In this document: positions 53,619 to 62,462 of the stretch, piece by piece
Numbering within the stretch: the first letter of the stretch is position 1
Layout: the number at the start of each line of letters is the position of its first letter
From: JAAXKN01 sp036261625
GTDB lineage: Bacteria > Bacteroidota > Ignavibacteria > Ignavibacteriales > SURF-24
Length of the DNA stretch: 64,000 nucleotides
Reading direction: 5' to 3'
Assembly: GCA_036261625.1 (NCBI GenBank)
Contig: DATAKL010000002.1
Location: 1-64,000, forward strand
Notes under the pieces: model-generated
Database searches by the model: none
What the model saw: the letters and a program-made list of their open reading frames with translations, nothing else
Told to the model about the DNA's origin: nothing
Made by a program: the position numbers and the translations under genes

Positions 53619-53874
53619 ATATAAGTCCTTATTTATGAATGGTTGAATTGTCGATATCTAAATTAGAGAATTCCTTTTATGTTATCAAGCAAAATGGCAT
53701 CCGCTCCGCCGCGCGAAGAAAATATGGGAAGTTTGTGGAGAAGACCTGGAAATTTATTTTATTTGCTTTTTGTTAAAAATTCAATAATTTAACTCTTAAA
53801 TTATATCGCAAACTGGGAAAAACCGAATTCTATTCTTCCAAATAAATCACAAATAATAATCTCGGGGGTCCAAA

Positions 53875-54594
53875 ATGAAAAAGTTCTACTCTTTGTTTAT
53901 CCTGCTGCTTCTTTCACTTGTAATTACTTCCTGTTCAAAAAAGGATGATAACCCGACAGGGCCGGAGGCATCGGGAACTGCGCCTACATTCCCTACAATC
54001 ACCTTTAAGGGTCCTAACACCTCTTCAACCGACACATACGCCACACAAACAAATAGCGTTATCACAGCATTTAACGGTTTCCCGCAGATGCTCAGCGGTC
54101 CTTTTTCGGCCGTTAAGCCAAGCAGTGAAGGAGGAGACTGGAAGTGGGTTGTTTCACCCGGTAATGGTGCTACAGAGACTTTTTATGCTACCAAGAATTC
54201 AGACGGCAGCTTTACCTGGAGGCTGATCTTAAACGGTAAAGTTGATGCTGATGAAGATGCATACAATAACTGGAAAGCAGTTGATGGTTATACAAGTGCC
54301 GACGGGAAAAACGGAAACTGGAAAATATACAAGCCCAATACTACAAGCACCGTAGCTGAGTTTTCCTGGACTACCAACAGCAGCGGAACGCTTACAGGTA
54401 CAATAATTGAATATGACGGTTCAACTGTAAGCTCAAAAATGGAAGTGGTAAATAATGCAGATAATTCAGGTTCACTGAAACAGTATGGTGCAAATGCTGT
54501 CCTGGAATTCCAGTCCTCCTGGAAGGCTGACGGCTCCGGCGAATGGCATTCCTATAATAACGGTGTAGAAGACAACCATGGCAACTGGCAGTAA
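53875..54594 (+). CDS. Tandem paralogous lipoprotein 1
   Basis: A 239-residue lipoprotein (lipobox LVITSC, then SKKDDNP). It is the first of three paralogues. Shared blocks are GPNTSSTDTYATQT, a central W-rich part (DGSFTWRLILNG), TSADGKNGNWKIY and ADGSGEWHSYNNG at the C-terminus. Repeating W/Y/G strands suggest a beta-sheet surface or periplasmic protein. No enzyme motif or known family recognised. Followed by its own terminator. Confidence 0.8.
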   Translation: MKKFYSLFILLLLSLVITSCSKKDDNPTGPEASGTAPTFPTITFKGPNTSSTDTYATQTNSVITAFNGFPQMLSGPFSAVKPSSEGGDWKWVVSPGNGATETFYATKNSDGSFTWRLILNGKVDADEDAYNNWKAVDGYTSADGKNGNWKIYKPNTTSTVAEFSWTTNSSGTLTGTIIEYDGSTVSSKMEVVNNADNSGSLKQYGANAVLEFQSSWKADGSGEWHSYNNGVEDNHGNWQ

Positions 54595-54617
54595 TTTTAA
54601 GTAAATAACTTATTTTT

Positions 54618-54652
54618 AAGCTCCTTTCAAGCTCTGAAAGGAGCTTTTTTTT
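54618..54652 (+). terminator. Terminator of lipoprotein 1
   Basis: AAGCTCCTTTCA (54618-54629) pairs perfectly with TGAAAGGAGCTT (54635-54646), followed by eight T residues. Confidence 0.96.
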
Positions 54653-54756
54653 GCGGTAATGAATCTCATCTTTTCATTTTCGCAGAAAATTTTTTAATTT
54701 TCACCACCAGTCCAAATAGAATTCAGATAAATCATAGACATAAAAATGGTATCAAA

Positions 54757-55464
54757 ATGAAAAAATGGCACTCCTTTATTATTCTGTTCCTTTTCCCCGT
54801 TTTAATTATTTCCTGTTCCAAAAAAGATAATCCCGTAAGTACAGAAAATCAGGGGGCTGTTTCGCTTCCCAGTTTTTCTTTTCAGGGGCCTAATACCAGG
54901 TCAACAGACCAGTATGCCGCGCAGACAAAGACCCAGATTTCTTCAGCCAATAATTACGCTCAAATTATTAGTTCTGCTTTTATACATATTTCACCCAGTA
55001 AAAACGGAAACATCTGGAGCTGGGTCTGGCAGGCCGGAGGGGGAGCAACCGAAACCTTAACAGGCCTGAAGAACACTGACGGCAGCGTTTCCTGGGAACT
55101 GGTCCTCAATGGAAATATTTATGGCCATAACTACAGCAACAGAAAAATTATGGACGGCAACACAAGCGCAGACGAAAAAAATGGAAACTGGAACGTATAC
55201 GACGAAAATACAACAATCCTTGTTAACAGGCTTTCCTGGACTACTGATGAGGATGGAGTTGTTTCAGGCACGCTGACAAATTATTCCTACTCACTGGAGA
55301 CAGGTAAGAAAGAGATCATCAACAGGCCCGATAAATCAGGTGAACTGAGAGTTTACGATGAAAATAATGTAATAACATTCCAGTCAATCTGGAAAACAGA
55401 TGGCAGCGGCGACTGGAAATCATATACCGACGGTCTGGAAGCATCAAGCGGCAGCTGGAAATAA
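54757..55464 (+). CDS. Tandem paralogous lipoprotein 2
   Basis: A 235-residue lipoprotein (LIISC, then SKKDNPV) paralogous to its neighbours: GPNTRSTDQYAAQTKTQI, DGSVSWELVLNG, TSADEKNGNWNVY and TDGSGDWKSYTDG. It has its own upstream spacing and its own terminator, so each copy can be expressed separately. Sequence drift is substantial, so the duplication is not recent. Function unknown. Confidence 0.8.
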   Translation: MKKWHSFIILFLFPVLIISCSKKDNPVSTENQGAVSLPSFSFQGPNTRSTDQYAAQTKTQISSANNYAQIISSAFIHISPSKNGNIWSWVWQAGGGATETLTGLKNTDGSVSWELVLNGNIYGHNYSNRKIMDGNTSADEKNGNWNVYDENTTILVNRLSWTTDEDGVVSGTLTNYSYSLETGKKEIINRPDKSGELRVYDENNVITFQSIWKTDGSGDWKSYTDGLEASSGSWK

Positions 55465-55473
55465 CTTACTTAT

Positions 55474-55506
55474 GCCCCTTTCATACCTCAGAAGGGGCTT
55501 TTTTTT
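55474..55506 (+). terminator. Terminator of lipoprotein 2
   Basis: GCCCCTT (55474-55480) pairs with AAGGGGC (55492-55498), followed by a T-run. Confidence 0.9.
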
Positions 55507-55668
55507 CGCTTTCCCCGTACAAACGTTCCGCGTAAATACCTTTTTCAGAAAAAAAAGATTTCATATCATATTATAGCACGAAATGTTGTAGCTCTCTTTA
55601 GCCGGTTTTTAAGGCTCTGAACCGAAAAGTAAGAATGCGTTATTATAAATATAAAAGGAGATGATCCT

Positions 55669-56391
55669 ATGAAAAGGTCGTTCGGCTTTCTGATCACATC
55701 TTTTTTGATACTGGCTTTTCTTTCCTACGGCTGCTCCAAAAAAGACAATAATCCTTCTGCTCCAGTTACAGTAACAAACAATAGTCTACCGCCCGATGTA
55801 CCCTCTGCAAGCCTGAACGGGCCCGGCTCAAACTCTAAAGATGCAAGCCTCCTGCTCGTAAAAGGATATATACAGGGACTCAACGGCTTTACGAATTACT
55901 TGAATAAATTCCAGAATGTCCAGGCCGCCAAAAGCGATACCGGCTGGGTTAGAAGATATATGAACGGCTCGATTGTGGCCACACTGACTACCACCAGGCT
56001 GCAGGACGGGTCTTACAACTGGAAGCTGACTCTAAGCGGTACAAACGACAGCATTACCTATAACAACTGGCTGGCTCTGGAAGGCACCTCCAGTGCTGAC
56101 GGGAAGAGCGGAACCTGGAAAGTATATCATGATAACACAAACCTCCTGACAGGGGACTACAGCTGGCAGAAGAACTCCGACGGATCCATTACCGCCATTT
56201 TAAGAGAATACCGCAACGGCAGTGTCCATTCAAGAATTGAAGCCCTGGAAAACGCCGACAAATCAGGCCAGCTCCTTTTCTACATGGGGGATAATCTTTC
56301 ATTCAAGACCTTGTGGCAGTCCAACGGCTCAGGGCAGTGGTGGATGTACGATTCCTCCGGCACAGTGCTGCACCAGGGGATGTGGACATAA
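55669..56391 (+). CDS. Tandem paralogous lipoprotein 3
   Basis: A 240-residue lipoprotein (LSYGC, then SKKDNNP), the most divergent of the three: GPGSNSKDASLLLVK, DGSYNWKLTLSG, SSADGKSGTWKVY and SNGSGQWWMYDSS. It has an excellent AAAAGGAG site before its ATG, which the other two lack. The N-terminal segment carries a longer helix-like stretch. Function unknown. Confidence 0.8.
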   Translation: MKRSFGFLITSFLILAFLSYGCSKKDNNPSAPVTVTNNSLPPDVPSASLNGPGSNSKDASLLLVKGYIQGLNGFTNYLNKFQNVQAAKSDTGWVRRYMNGSIVATLTTTRLQDGSYNWKLTLSGTNDSITYNNWLALEGTSSADGKSGTWKVYHDNTNLLTGDYSWQKNSDGSITAILREYRNGSVHSRIEALENADKSGQLLFYMGDNLSFKTLWQSNGSGQWWMYDSSGTVLHQGMWT

Positions 56392-56435
56392 TTTTAAGAT
56401 TTAGTTTCAAAAATTCTGAATATATAAAACCATTT

Positions 56436-56461
56436 CAGCAGGGGCATGAGAGCCCCTGCTG
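56436..56461. repeat. GC-rich palindrome between convergent genes
   Basis: CAGCAGGGGC (56436-56445) pairs with GCCCCTGCTG (56452-56461). No T-run follows. Position between convergent lipoprotein 3 and the HhH-barrel gene fits a terminator-like or REP-like element. Confidence 0.6.
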
Positions 56462-56483
56462 CTGCGGTGAATATTTTATAAAA

Positions 56484-58484
56484 CTAAAATTTTACATCCA
56501 GCTGAAGGTTCAGGGTATTGTTTGTTTCTTCAGACCGGTAGCTATTTGTCTGAGGCACTGAAGTTTCGGAATATTTAATGGAAACTGAAAACTCTTTCGA
56601 TATCCTGCCTCTTAAGTTTAGAGACCACTTCACCCCCTGTCCCGAGAGGGAATATCCTGTCAGGCTTCCCGGCGCGTCAATCTCGGGAAGATAAATCCTG
56701 GAATTGTAGGAGTCCGTCTTAAAATATGAAACTCTTGCCGAGAGTGAAAAGAAGTCTTTGGAAATTCCTGCCTCTTCAAAAATAACGAAGCCTTTCTCCG
56801 GATGTTCCGCCGTTGGACCCAGAAATCTGTTTACTTCACCGTGCAGTTTAAGGAAAAGCGAGCCCGGGAAATCACAGCGCACATCAGCCTTAAAGCTGCG
56901 GATCTGCCTCAGGCTTAAAGCTTCTTCGGGAAGAGAAAAGTCGCAGATCTCCTCCTCCCCGTTTCTGTATCTTAAATTCAGCGACAACTTCTTAAATGGA
57001 ACGGCTGAAAAGCTTAAGCCGAACTGATTCCCGTTTGAAGGGAAGTAACGTTTTTCTCTTCTGAACTGGTCGTAGTATATATCCAAAGTCCCGAGAGGAG
57101 TCTTAACATTCAGAGCCCCGTAGATCCCGGTTTCCTGCCTCGCAGAGCCCGAAGCGGTACCCGAGGAAAATGAGTGCATGGAAGGGAACCCTGAATCATA
57201 ATGCCTGAAAAGGACAATGGCGCTTAAAGGCTCAGTAAGCGGTAACTCCAGAAAGCTCCTTATGGCGGACTTTCTGCCTGAAGAGGCAGCTTCCCCAGAG
57301 ATAAAGACCTGATCTAAAAACAGTTCATAGGACAGGGCAATTACATGAAACCTGCTGCCTGAAAGACCTAACGGGGAAGTTTCAAGAAACTGGCGGTCGA
57401 ATTGGGACTGGTAATAAAGAACCCCTGCCTTGAAGACGTTACCAAAATTATAGCCAGCTTTTCCGCCAAAAAGGACTTCTTTAATTCTGTCTTTCTTCTG
57501 GCTTTCCCTCAGCGTTCTGTGATAGCCCGAAGTGTAAAATGAGGTGATTTTGCCCGACAGGGGATCAAGGTTTGCATCCCTGAAATTATCAGAATAGAAA
57601 GCAGACATGCTGAAGCTGCTAAAAGAAAAAGATGCTGCGCCACCTCTTAAGAAGCTGTTTTCGTCTGTGCTCAGATAAGGTTTAATATTCTTACTTCTCA
57701 TATGCATGGAACTGACCGGGCTGCCTTCCTTCAAGAAGCCGTAGGGATTCCAGAGGGCAAGCCCATGCCCGAATTCCACGTTGTAGTCGCCCAGGAGAAT
57801 GGCATCAAAAGGTTTAACTGAACTGACTAAAAGGTGGAATGAATTGAAATCTGTAAAGGACTTTTCGCCGGCATCCTTTTCAAGAATGATTCCAAGCTGA
57901 TACCTGTCTTTGGCATTAACTTTAAGGCGGTTATATAACCTGATTGGAGAACCGGTATAAGTTCCGGCCGTTAGATCCTTATTATATAAGGAGTTGCCTT
58001 GCAGTCTGGTCCTGAAATCAACAGTTGGGACGGTGCTGAAGTCGGGATTTGCCCTTAAAGTAATTGAAGTTGCGGAAATCACTTCAGGAATACTTGCAGT
58101 GAGGTATGGCAAGATATTATTTATAAGTGAGTTAGGAAGTTCTCTGATCTGTCTGATTTCGTTTGTGGAAAAGAATCTTCCCGATTTATTCCTGTAGTCA
58201 ATTATGGATTTTGCGTCCTGATAATTAAGAAAAGGGATCGCAAGGAGCTCCTCCAGGGCGGCTGTATTAATGTCAACAGGGTGTGCTGAGAGAGATTCAA
58301 GCTCATCTGAAAGTTCAGCTTCGTTGACCTCTGAAAGATTATCCTCAAGAACATTATTCCAGAAGCGGTCCAGGAAAGGCATCTCTAATTTCCCCGGCAG
58401 TAAACTGTCCGGATGTGAATTTTCCTGAGAAAAATTTAAGCTGTTCAGGAGGATTAAGAGTCCTGCTATAAAAGGAATTTTCAT
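56484..58484 (-). CDS. Secreted helix-hairpin-helix / beta-barrel protein
   Basis: A 666-residue exported protein (signal ends SLNFSQ). Residues ~67-130 form ComEA-like helix-hairpin-helix motifs (HPVDINTAALEELLAIPFL, then GRFFSTNEIRQIREL). The remaining ~530 residues are aromatic-rich strands resembling an outer-membrane barrel, ending in NTLNLQLDVKF with the terminal aromatic that barrels favour. This HhH-plus-barrel layout is common in Bacteroidota but has no defined role; DNA binding at the surface is a possibility. It is probably co-transcribed with the PorV-like gene 12 bp upstream. Confidence 0.72.
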   Translation of the reverse strand: MKIPFIAGLLILLNSLNFSQENSHPDSLLPGKLEMPFLDRFWNNVLEDNLSEVNEAELSDELESLSAHPVDINTAALEELLAIPFLNYQDAKSIIDYRNKSGRFFSTNEIRQIRELPNSLINNILPYLTASIPEVISATSITLRANPDFSTVPTVDFRTRLQGNSLYNKDLTAGTYTGSPIRLYNRLKVNAKDRYQLGIILEKDAGEKSFTDFNSFHLLVSSVKPFDAILLGDYNVEFGHGLALWNPYGFLKEGSPVSSMHMRSKNIKPYLSTDENSFLRGGAASFSFSSFSMSAFYSDNFRDANLDPLSGKITSFYTSGYHRTLRESQKKDRIKEVLFGGKAGYNFGNVFKAGVLYYQSQFDRQFLETSPLGLSGSRFHVIALSYELFLDQVFISGEAASSGRKSAIRSFLELPLTEPLSAIVLFRHYDSGFPSMHSFSSGTASGSARQETGIYGALNVKTPLGTLDIYYDQFRREKRYFPSNGNQFGLSFSAVPFKKLSLNLRYRNGEEEICDFSLPEEALSLRQIRSFKADVRCDFPGSLFLKLHGEVNRFLGPTAEHPEKGFVIFEEAGISKDFFSLSARVSYFKTDSYNSRIYLPEIDAPGSLTGYSLSGQGVKWSLNLRGRISKEFSVSIKYSETSVPQTNSYRSEETNNTLNLQLDVKF

Positions 58485-58496
58485 AATAATTTCTTT

Positions 58497-59312
58497 TTAC
58501 TCATTGGAGCCGAAGTTCACGACCGTGCCGATCTGATGTGTCAGTCCCAGGTCCTGATGAGTGAATACGGCATAGTCAAATTTCAGAAAAGAGTAGTTAA
58601 TGCCTGCTCCGGCAGAAAACCTGTCCGGTTCAGTTGCAAGTCCGATCCTGAGAGAAATATATTTAATGATGTAATATTCAATGCCGGTTCTGAAGGACAG
58701 GGGGGAACCTGCTGCTTTTTCAACTGCAGCTAAAAGCATTATTGTCCTATGAGGTTTATAGCTGAAGCCGGAAGAAAGGATGCGCGGGATCTGGTCACTG
58801 GTCTTTCCAAATGAGGCGTTAAGGATGTTCTCAATGGAAAGGCCCCAGTCGAGCTCACGGAGAAATGATAAAAGGATCCCTGGATTTATCACCAGTGAGT
58901 TTGCCGAACCATAGTTATGAATGGTAAGGTTGTGAAGGTTCAGGCTGAGCCCAAGCGAGACTTCAGATATTCTGAGGGCAAAGGCGGCGGCAAAGTTATT
59001 TTTCCTGTAAAGTGAAAAACCGAAAGTTGATACTCCAAGCGACAGGGTTCCAAAGGCCGTGGGTTCAGTATATGCCGCAGCGGCATTGGATAATTCCGTA
59101 AGTCCGAAGGGTGAAGGGGAGTAGAAAATTCCCAGTTCCCGATCCATTGAGCCTGCCAGACCGGCGGGGTTGTTAAAAGATGAGAACACGTCTCCTTGAA
59201 GAGCTGCATCCGAGTTTGACATGGCGATCTGTCTTGCACCGGGATTCATCTGGGAATAATTTAATCCCGCAGAAACTATAATTATAATGAGAATGTAAAA
59301 GGATTGTGGCAT
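58497..59312 (-). CDS. PorV/PorQ-like outer-membrane protein
   Basis: A 271-residue exported protein. The mature start NPGARQIAMSNSDAALQGD, followed by FNNPAGLA, is characteristic of the PorV/PorQ/UPF0164 FadL-like barrels, some of which serve the type IX secretion shuttle. Alternating strands continue to the end. It may be an auxiliary sorting protein rather than PorV itself, which is longer (~380). Confidence 0.7.
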   Translation of the reverse strand: MPQSFYILIIIIVSAGLNYSQMNPGARQIAMSNSDAALQGDVFSSFNNPAGLAGSMDRELGIFYSPSPFGLTELSNAAAAYTEPTAFGTLSLGVSTFGFSLYRKNNFAAAFALRISEVSLGLSLNLHNLTIHNYGSANSLVINPGILLSFLRELDWGLSIENILNASFGKTSDQIPRILSSGFSYKPHRTIMLLAAVEKAAGSPLSFRTGIEYYIIKYISLRIGLATEPDRFSAGAGINYSFLKFDYAVFTHQDLGLTHQIGTVVNFGSNE

Positions 59313-59394
59313 CGAAATCTAAGGTTTGCCTCTGGAATTATAATATTCAAATTTATATATTAAGTCAAACGATAAAACAACTATTGGTTGAAAA

Positions 59395-60285
59395 ATGAAA
59401 TACCTACTTCTCCTACTGTTACTGCCTGCCTGTCTTTTTGCACAGGAGCTTGATGCAATAGTTAAAGTTAATACTGAAAAGCTTCCTACGATAAACAAGG
59501 ATCTGCTTTCCAGCTTTGCCCAGGAAATTCAGGATTATCTTAACAACAACCGCTTTACAGGCGATGCCTGGGAAGGGGACAGGATCAAATGCTCGTTTAA
59601 TATTTTTTTCGATAATGCCACCGATGAGACCCATTATTCGGCCCAGGTAAGCGTTACAAGTCTGAGGCCTATCTACAAGAGCAATAAGTCTTCTTTGATG
59701 CTTAACGTGCTTGATAACCAGTGGAACTTTGTCTACGAACGCGGGCAGTCGATGTATTTCAACCAGTCCGTCTTCGATCCCCTTACAAGTTTTCTTAATT
59801 TTTATGCGTACCTGATTATAGGTCTGGATGCCGATTCCTATAATATGCTGGGCGGTTCACAGCTGTTTTCGCAGGCCTATAACATTGCTCTCCTGGGAGC
59901 AAACAGCAAACAGCCGGCCGGCTGGGAGAAGAGCACAAGCCCTTATAACCGCCGCGGCCTGATTGAGGATCTTCTGAACGAGAAGTACCGTACGTTCAGG
60001 GAAGATTATTTCAATTATCACTATAACGGTCTGGATATCTATAACCTGAGTCCGCAGGACAAGCAGAAGGCGCAGGAAAACATTGCAAAGCTGATCCGCG
60101 ATCTGGATGTTTTAAGGCAGAAGCAGGATATAAGGGGTATTCTGATGAAGGTATTCTTTGACACCAAGTCTGCTGAAATAGTAAATTATATGAAAGATTA
60201 TCCCGACAAGACTATTTTTGCCACTTTGAAGAGGATCGATCCTGCTCACATCTCAAAATACGACGAGGCGCTTGAGCAGCAATAG
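59395..60285 (+). CDS. DUF4835 (PorD-like) protein
   Basis: A 296-residue secreted protein (signal MKYLLLLLLLPACLFAQ) of the DUF4835/PorD family. Features include ELDAIVKVNTEKL, YLNNNRFTGDAWE, a conserved YAYLIIGLDADSY and GWEKS, and a C-terminal helical part. PorD is associated with type IX secretion in Porphyromonas gingivalis. It is divergent from the PorV-like gene, 82 bp apart, and ends at a bidirectional terminator. Confidence 0.85.
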   Translation: MKYLLLLLLLPACLFAQELDAIVKVNTEKLPTINKDLLSSFAQEIQDYLNNNRFTGDAWEGDRIKCSFNIFFDNATDETHYSAQVSVTSLRPIYKSNKSSLMLNVLDNQWNFVYERGQSMYFNQSVFDPLTSFLNFYAYLIIGLDADSYNMLGGSQLFSQAYNIALLGANSKQPAGWEKSTSPYNRRGLIEDLLNEKYRTFREDYFNYHYNGLDIYNLSPQDKQKAQENIAKLIRDLDVLRQKQDIRGILMKVFFDTKSAEIVNYMKDYPDKTIFATLKRIDPAHISKYDEALEQQ

Positions 60286-60305
60286 TAAAAAAGTTTTATA
60301 AAATG

Positions 60306-60336
60306 AAAAAGCCGGAGCTTGATGGTCCGGCTTTTT
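60306..60336. terminator. Bidirectional terminator
   Basis: AAAAAGCCGGA (60306-60316) pairs perfectly with TCCGGCTTTTT (60326-60336). Confidence 0.92.
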
Positions 60337-60414
60337 CATTTTAAACGGGCGGCAATATTGGGGGGCAGGATGTCAGGAACCATTTTCTGATACCCATCCT
60401 CCCGGCAGGGACAC

Positions 60415-62391
60415 TTATTTTAACTCAACCTTAATTATCTTATCACCCTGGTCGATTGTGTCCACTACGTCCATGCCTTCAACTACTTTGCCGAAATTGC
60501 TGTAACGGCCGTCGAGATGGGGAAAGTAGCTGTGCATTACAAACCACTGCGAGCCTTCGGTGTCCTTGCCTGCACTGGCCATCCCTACATAGGACCTGTC
60601 GAAAGGAACAGGGGAATATTCAGAAATTATTTCGTAACAGGGTCCGCCCCAGCCCGTCCCTTCAGGATCGCCTGCCTGTATGACGAAATCGGGCACCACA
60701 CGGTGAAATATAATGCCGTTGAAAAAATCCTTCTTTGCCAGATAACAGAAGTTCCCAACAGATATGGGAGAGACTTCGGAATTAAATTTTATGGTAAAAC
60801 TCCCTTTGTCCGTTGTAACTACGGCAGACTTATAAAGGAATGCTTCTTTCCAGAAATTCATGAAATTGTCCATATCCTTGCCCGGTCCGTTGGTTCTGCC
60901 CAGTTCCCTGAATGCAAAGGAATTCATCGAGTAAAGCGAGGCGGTTTTCATGAAGTTCAGAAGTTCAATCCTGAATTCCGGCGAAATCTTCCCGGCCAGA
61001 GCTGCAAGCGACATGTTGCTTTCGGTAAACTGCGCGTCGTTAAGATGAAGGTCTGTCTGTCTCTTGATAATTCTTTTAAGCTCATCCTTGCGGCGTTCAA
61101 TAAACGTGGAATCAAGTCCGTCAGCTGTAACGGAAACGGCTGCGCCGAAAGACGACGAAAGGCTGCTTAAGAGAATGCCGTCAAGCCTTTCGTTTCCAGG
61201 CAGATACTTCTGAAGCGCAAGAAATGCACCCAGGCGTTCAAGCTCTTCAGACTTGCTGTCGGGAGTGTTTTCAATTAAACGGTTTAAGTTTCTTGCCGGG
61301 TCTGTAAAGTTATCCTGCATCATGCGGTAGAAGAAGAGTTTTCCCACCTTATCTTTTTCCTTTGAGGCAAGATTGAAGGCATCTTGGGGATCCATTTTAG
61401 CCAGCGTAAGAAAGATCTCTCCCGTTGTATTCAGAGTAAGCGGGCTTTCAAAACTCCTTAACAGTTCCTCTTTCAGAAATCCTTTTAAGCCCCCCTCCAG
61501 CCTCATTTCACGAATTGAAATTGCAGCCTGACGGGAGACATTAGGGTTATAGTCCTTTATGAGCTGAAGGTATGCCTGAAGCTCTTCTTCAGTCTTAAAG
61601 TTAAAATAGCACAGGACCTTTGCAGCCTCAGTCCTTATCCTCCAGTCCTGACTTTTTACAAGCGACTTAAAAAGAGTAAGATCACCATTAAATGACTTCA
61701 GTTTTCTTAATGCTGAAAGCGCATACTGCCTGAGGAGAATATTTTCTTCCTTTGAACCTTTTTCTGACAGGACATTGAGGAGGGCTTCTTCAGATTCTTT
61801 ACTCACGCCTGTTCTTGACAGGGCAAAAGCCGCGTGGATTCTTCTTCTTAAGGGAAATTCTGTCTCAGAAAGCTCGCTGTTAAGTATAGACTGATCTTTT
61901 CCGTCTTGTGACTTTATGCCCCTGGAATTGAACCCTGCAATTGCAAGTGATATTCCGTTAAAGCCTTTACCGTCCTTAAGAGAATATTTTTCTAATAAAG
62001 TATTAAAGTTCTCCACGCTGCCGATTCTTCCCAGGGCGTCGAAGGCTGCTTCCTGGAAAAGGTCACCCTTTCCCAAAAGAGCTTTTTGAAGGAGGTAGCC
62101 TGAGGCTTCTTTTGAAGGGCCCAGGTGTCCCAGTGCAAAGGAGATATAGTCCCCGTATCTGGAATAACTTAAATCTGTTACGGCCTTTACAAAAGAGGTG
62201 TCGCCTGAGTTACTGATGCTTAAGAGGGCAGCCTTTACATCCTGGTGTCTTCCGGAAGTAAAATACTTATGAATTATCCCGGGATCGAATTTTCTTGAAT
62301 ATGTGGTCTCAGCCAGATCCAGATCAGCCGGGCTGAACTGGCAGTACATAGGGGAAGAAAGGAGTAAAAGGATAAATATTTTTTTCAGCAT
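60415..62391 (-). CDS. HEAT-repeat / cyclophilin fusion protein
   Basis: A 658-residue exported protein (signal ends SSPMYCQ). About 480 residues of HEAT-like helical repeats (for instance RIHAAFALSRTG, RTEAAKVLCYF, SRQAAISIREM) are followed by a cyclophilin-type peptidyl-prolyl isomerase domain: GSFTIKFNSEVSP, GIIFHRVVPDFVIQAGDPEGTG and SQWFVMHS. It probably binds outer-membrane or secreted clients through the HEAT scaffold and isomerises prolines in the periplasm. It runs convergent with the DUF4835 gene. Confidence 0.82.
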   Translation of the reverse strand: MLKKIFILLLLSSPMYCQFSPADLDLAETTYSRKFDPGIIHKYFTSGRHQDVKAALLSISNSGDTSFVKAVTDLSYSRYGDYISFALGHLGPSKEASGYLLQKALLGKGDLFQEAAFDALGRIGSVENFNTLLEKYSLKDGKGFNGISLAIAGFNSRGIKSQDGKDQSILNSELSETEFPLRRRIHAAFALSRTGVSKESEEALLNVLSEKGSKEENILLRQYALSALRKLKSFNGDLTLFKSLVKSQDWRIRTEAAKVLCYFNFKTEEELQAYLQLIKDYNPNVSRQAAISIREMRLEGGLKGFLKEELLRSFESPLTLNTTGEIFLTLAKMDPQDAFNLASKEKDKVGKLFFYRMMQDNFTDPARNLNRLIENTPDSKSEELERLGAFLALQKYLPGNERLDGILLSSLSSSFGAAVSVTADGLDSTFIERRKDELKRIIKRQTDLHLNDAQFTESNMSLAALAGKISPEFRIELLNFMKTASLYSMNSFAFRELGRTNGPGKDMDNFMNFWKEAFLYKSAVVTTDKGSFTIKFNSEVSPISVGNFCYLAKKDFFNGIIFHRVVPDFVIQAGDPEGTGWGGPCYEIISEYSPVPFDRSYVGMASAGKDTEGSQWFVMHSYFPHLDGRYSNFGKVVEGMDVVDTIDQGDKIIKVELK

Positions 62392-62412
62392 ATTTTTGCG
62401 GGTCCTTAAAAG

Positions 62413-62440
62413 AAAAGCGGCCCCTTTCTGAGCCGCTTTT
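62413..62440 (-). terminator. Terminator of the GNAT gene
   Basis: AAAAGCGGC (62413-62421) pairs with GCCGCTTTT (62432-62440), with a T-rich tail on the minus strand. Confidence 0.85.
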
Positions 62441-62462
62441 GCGGTGATAGAAATGCTTAAAG

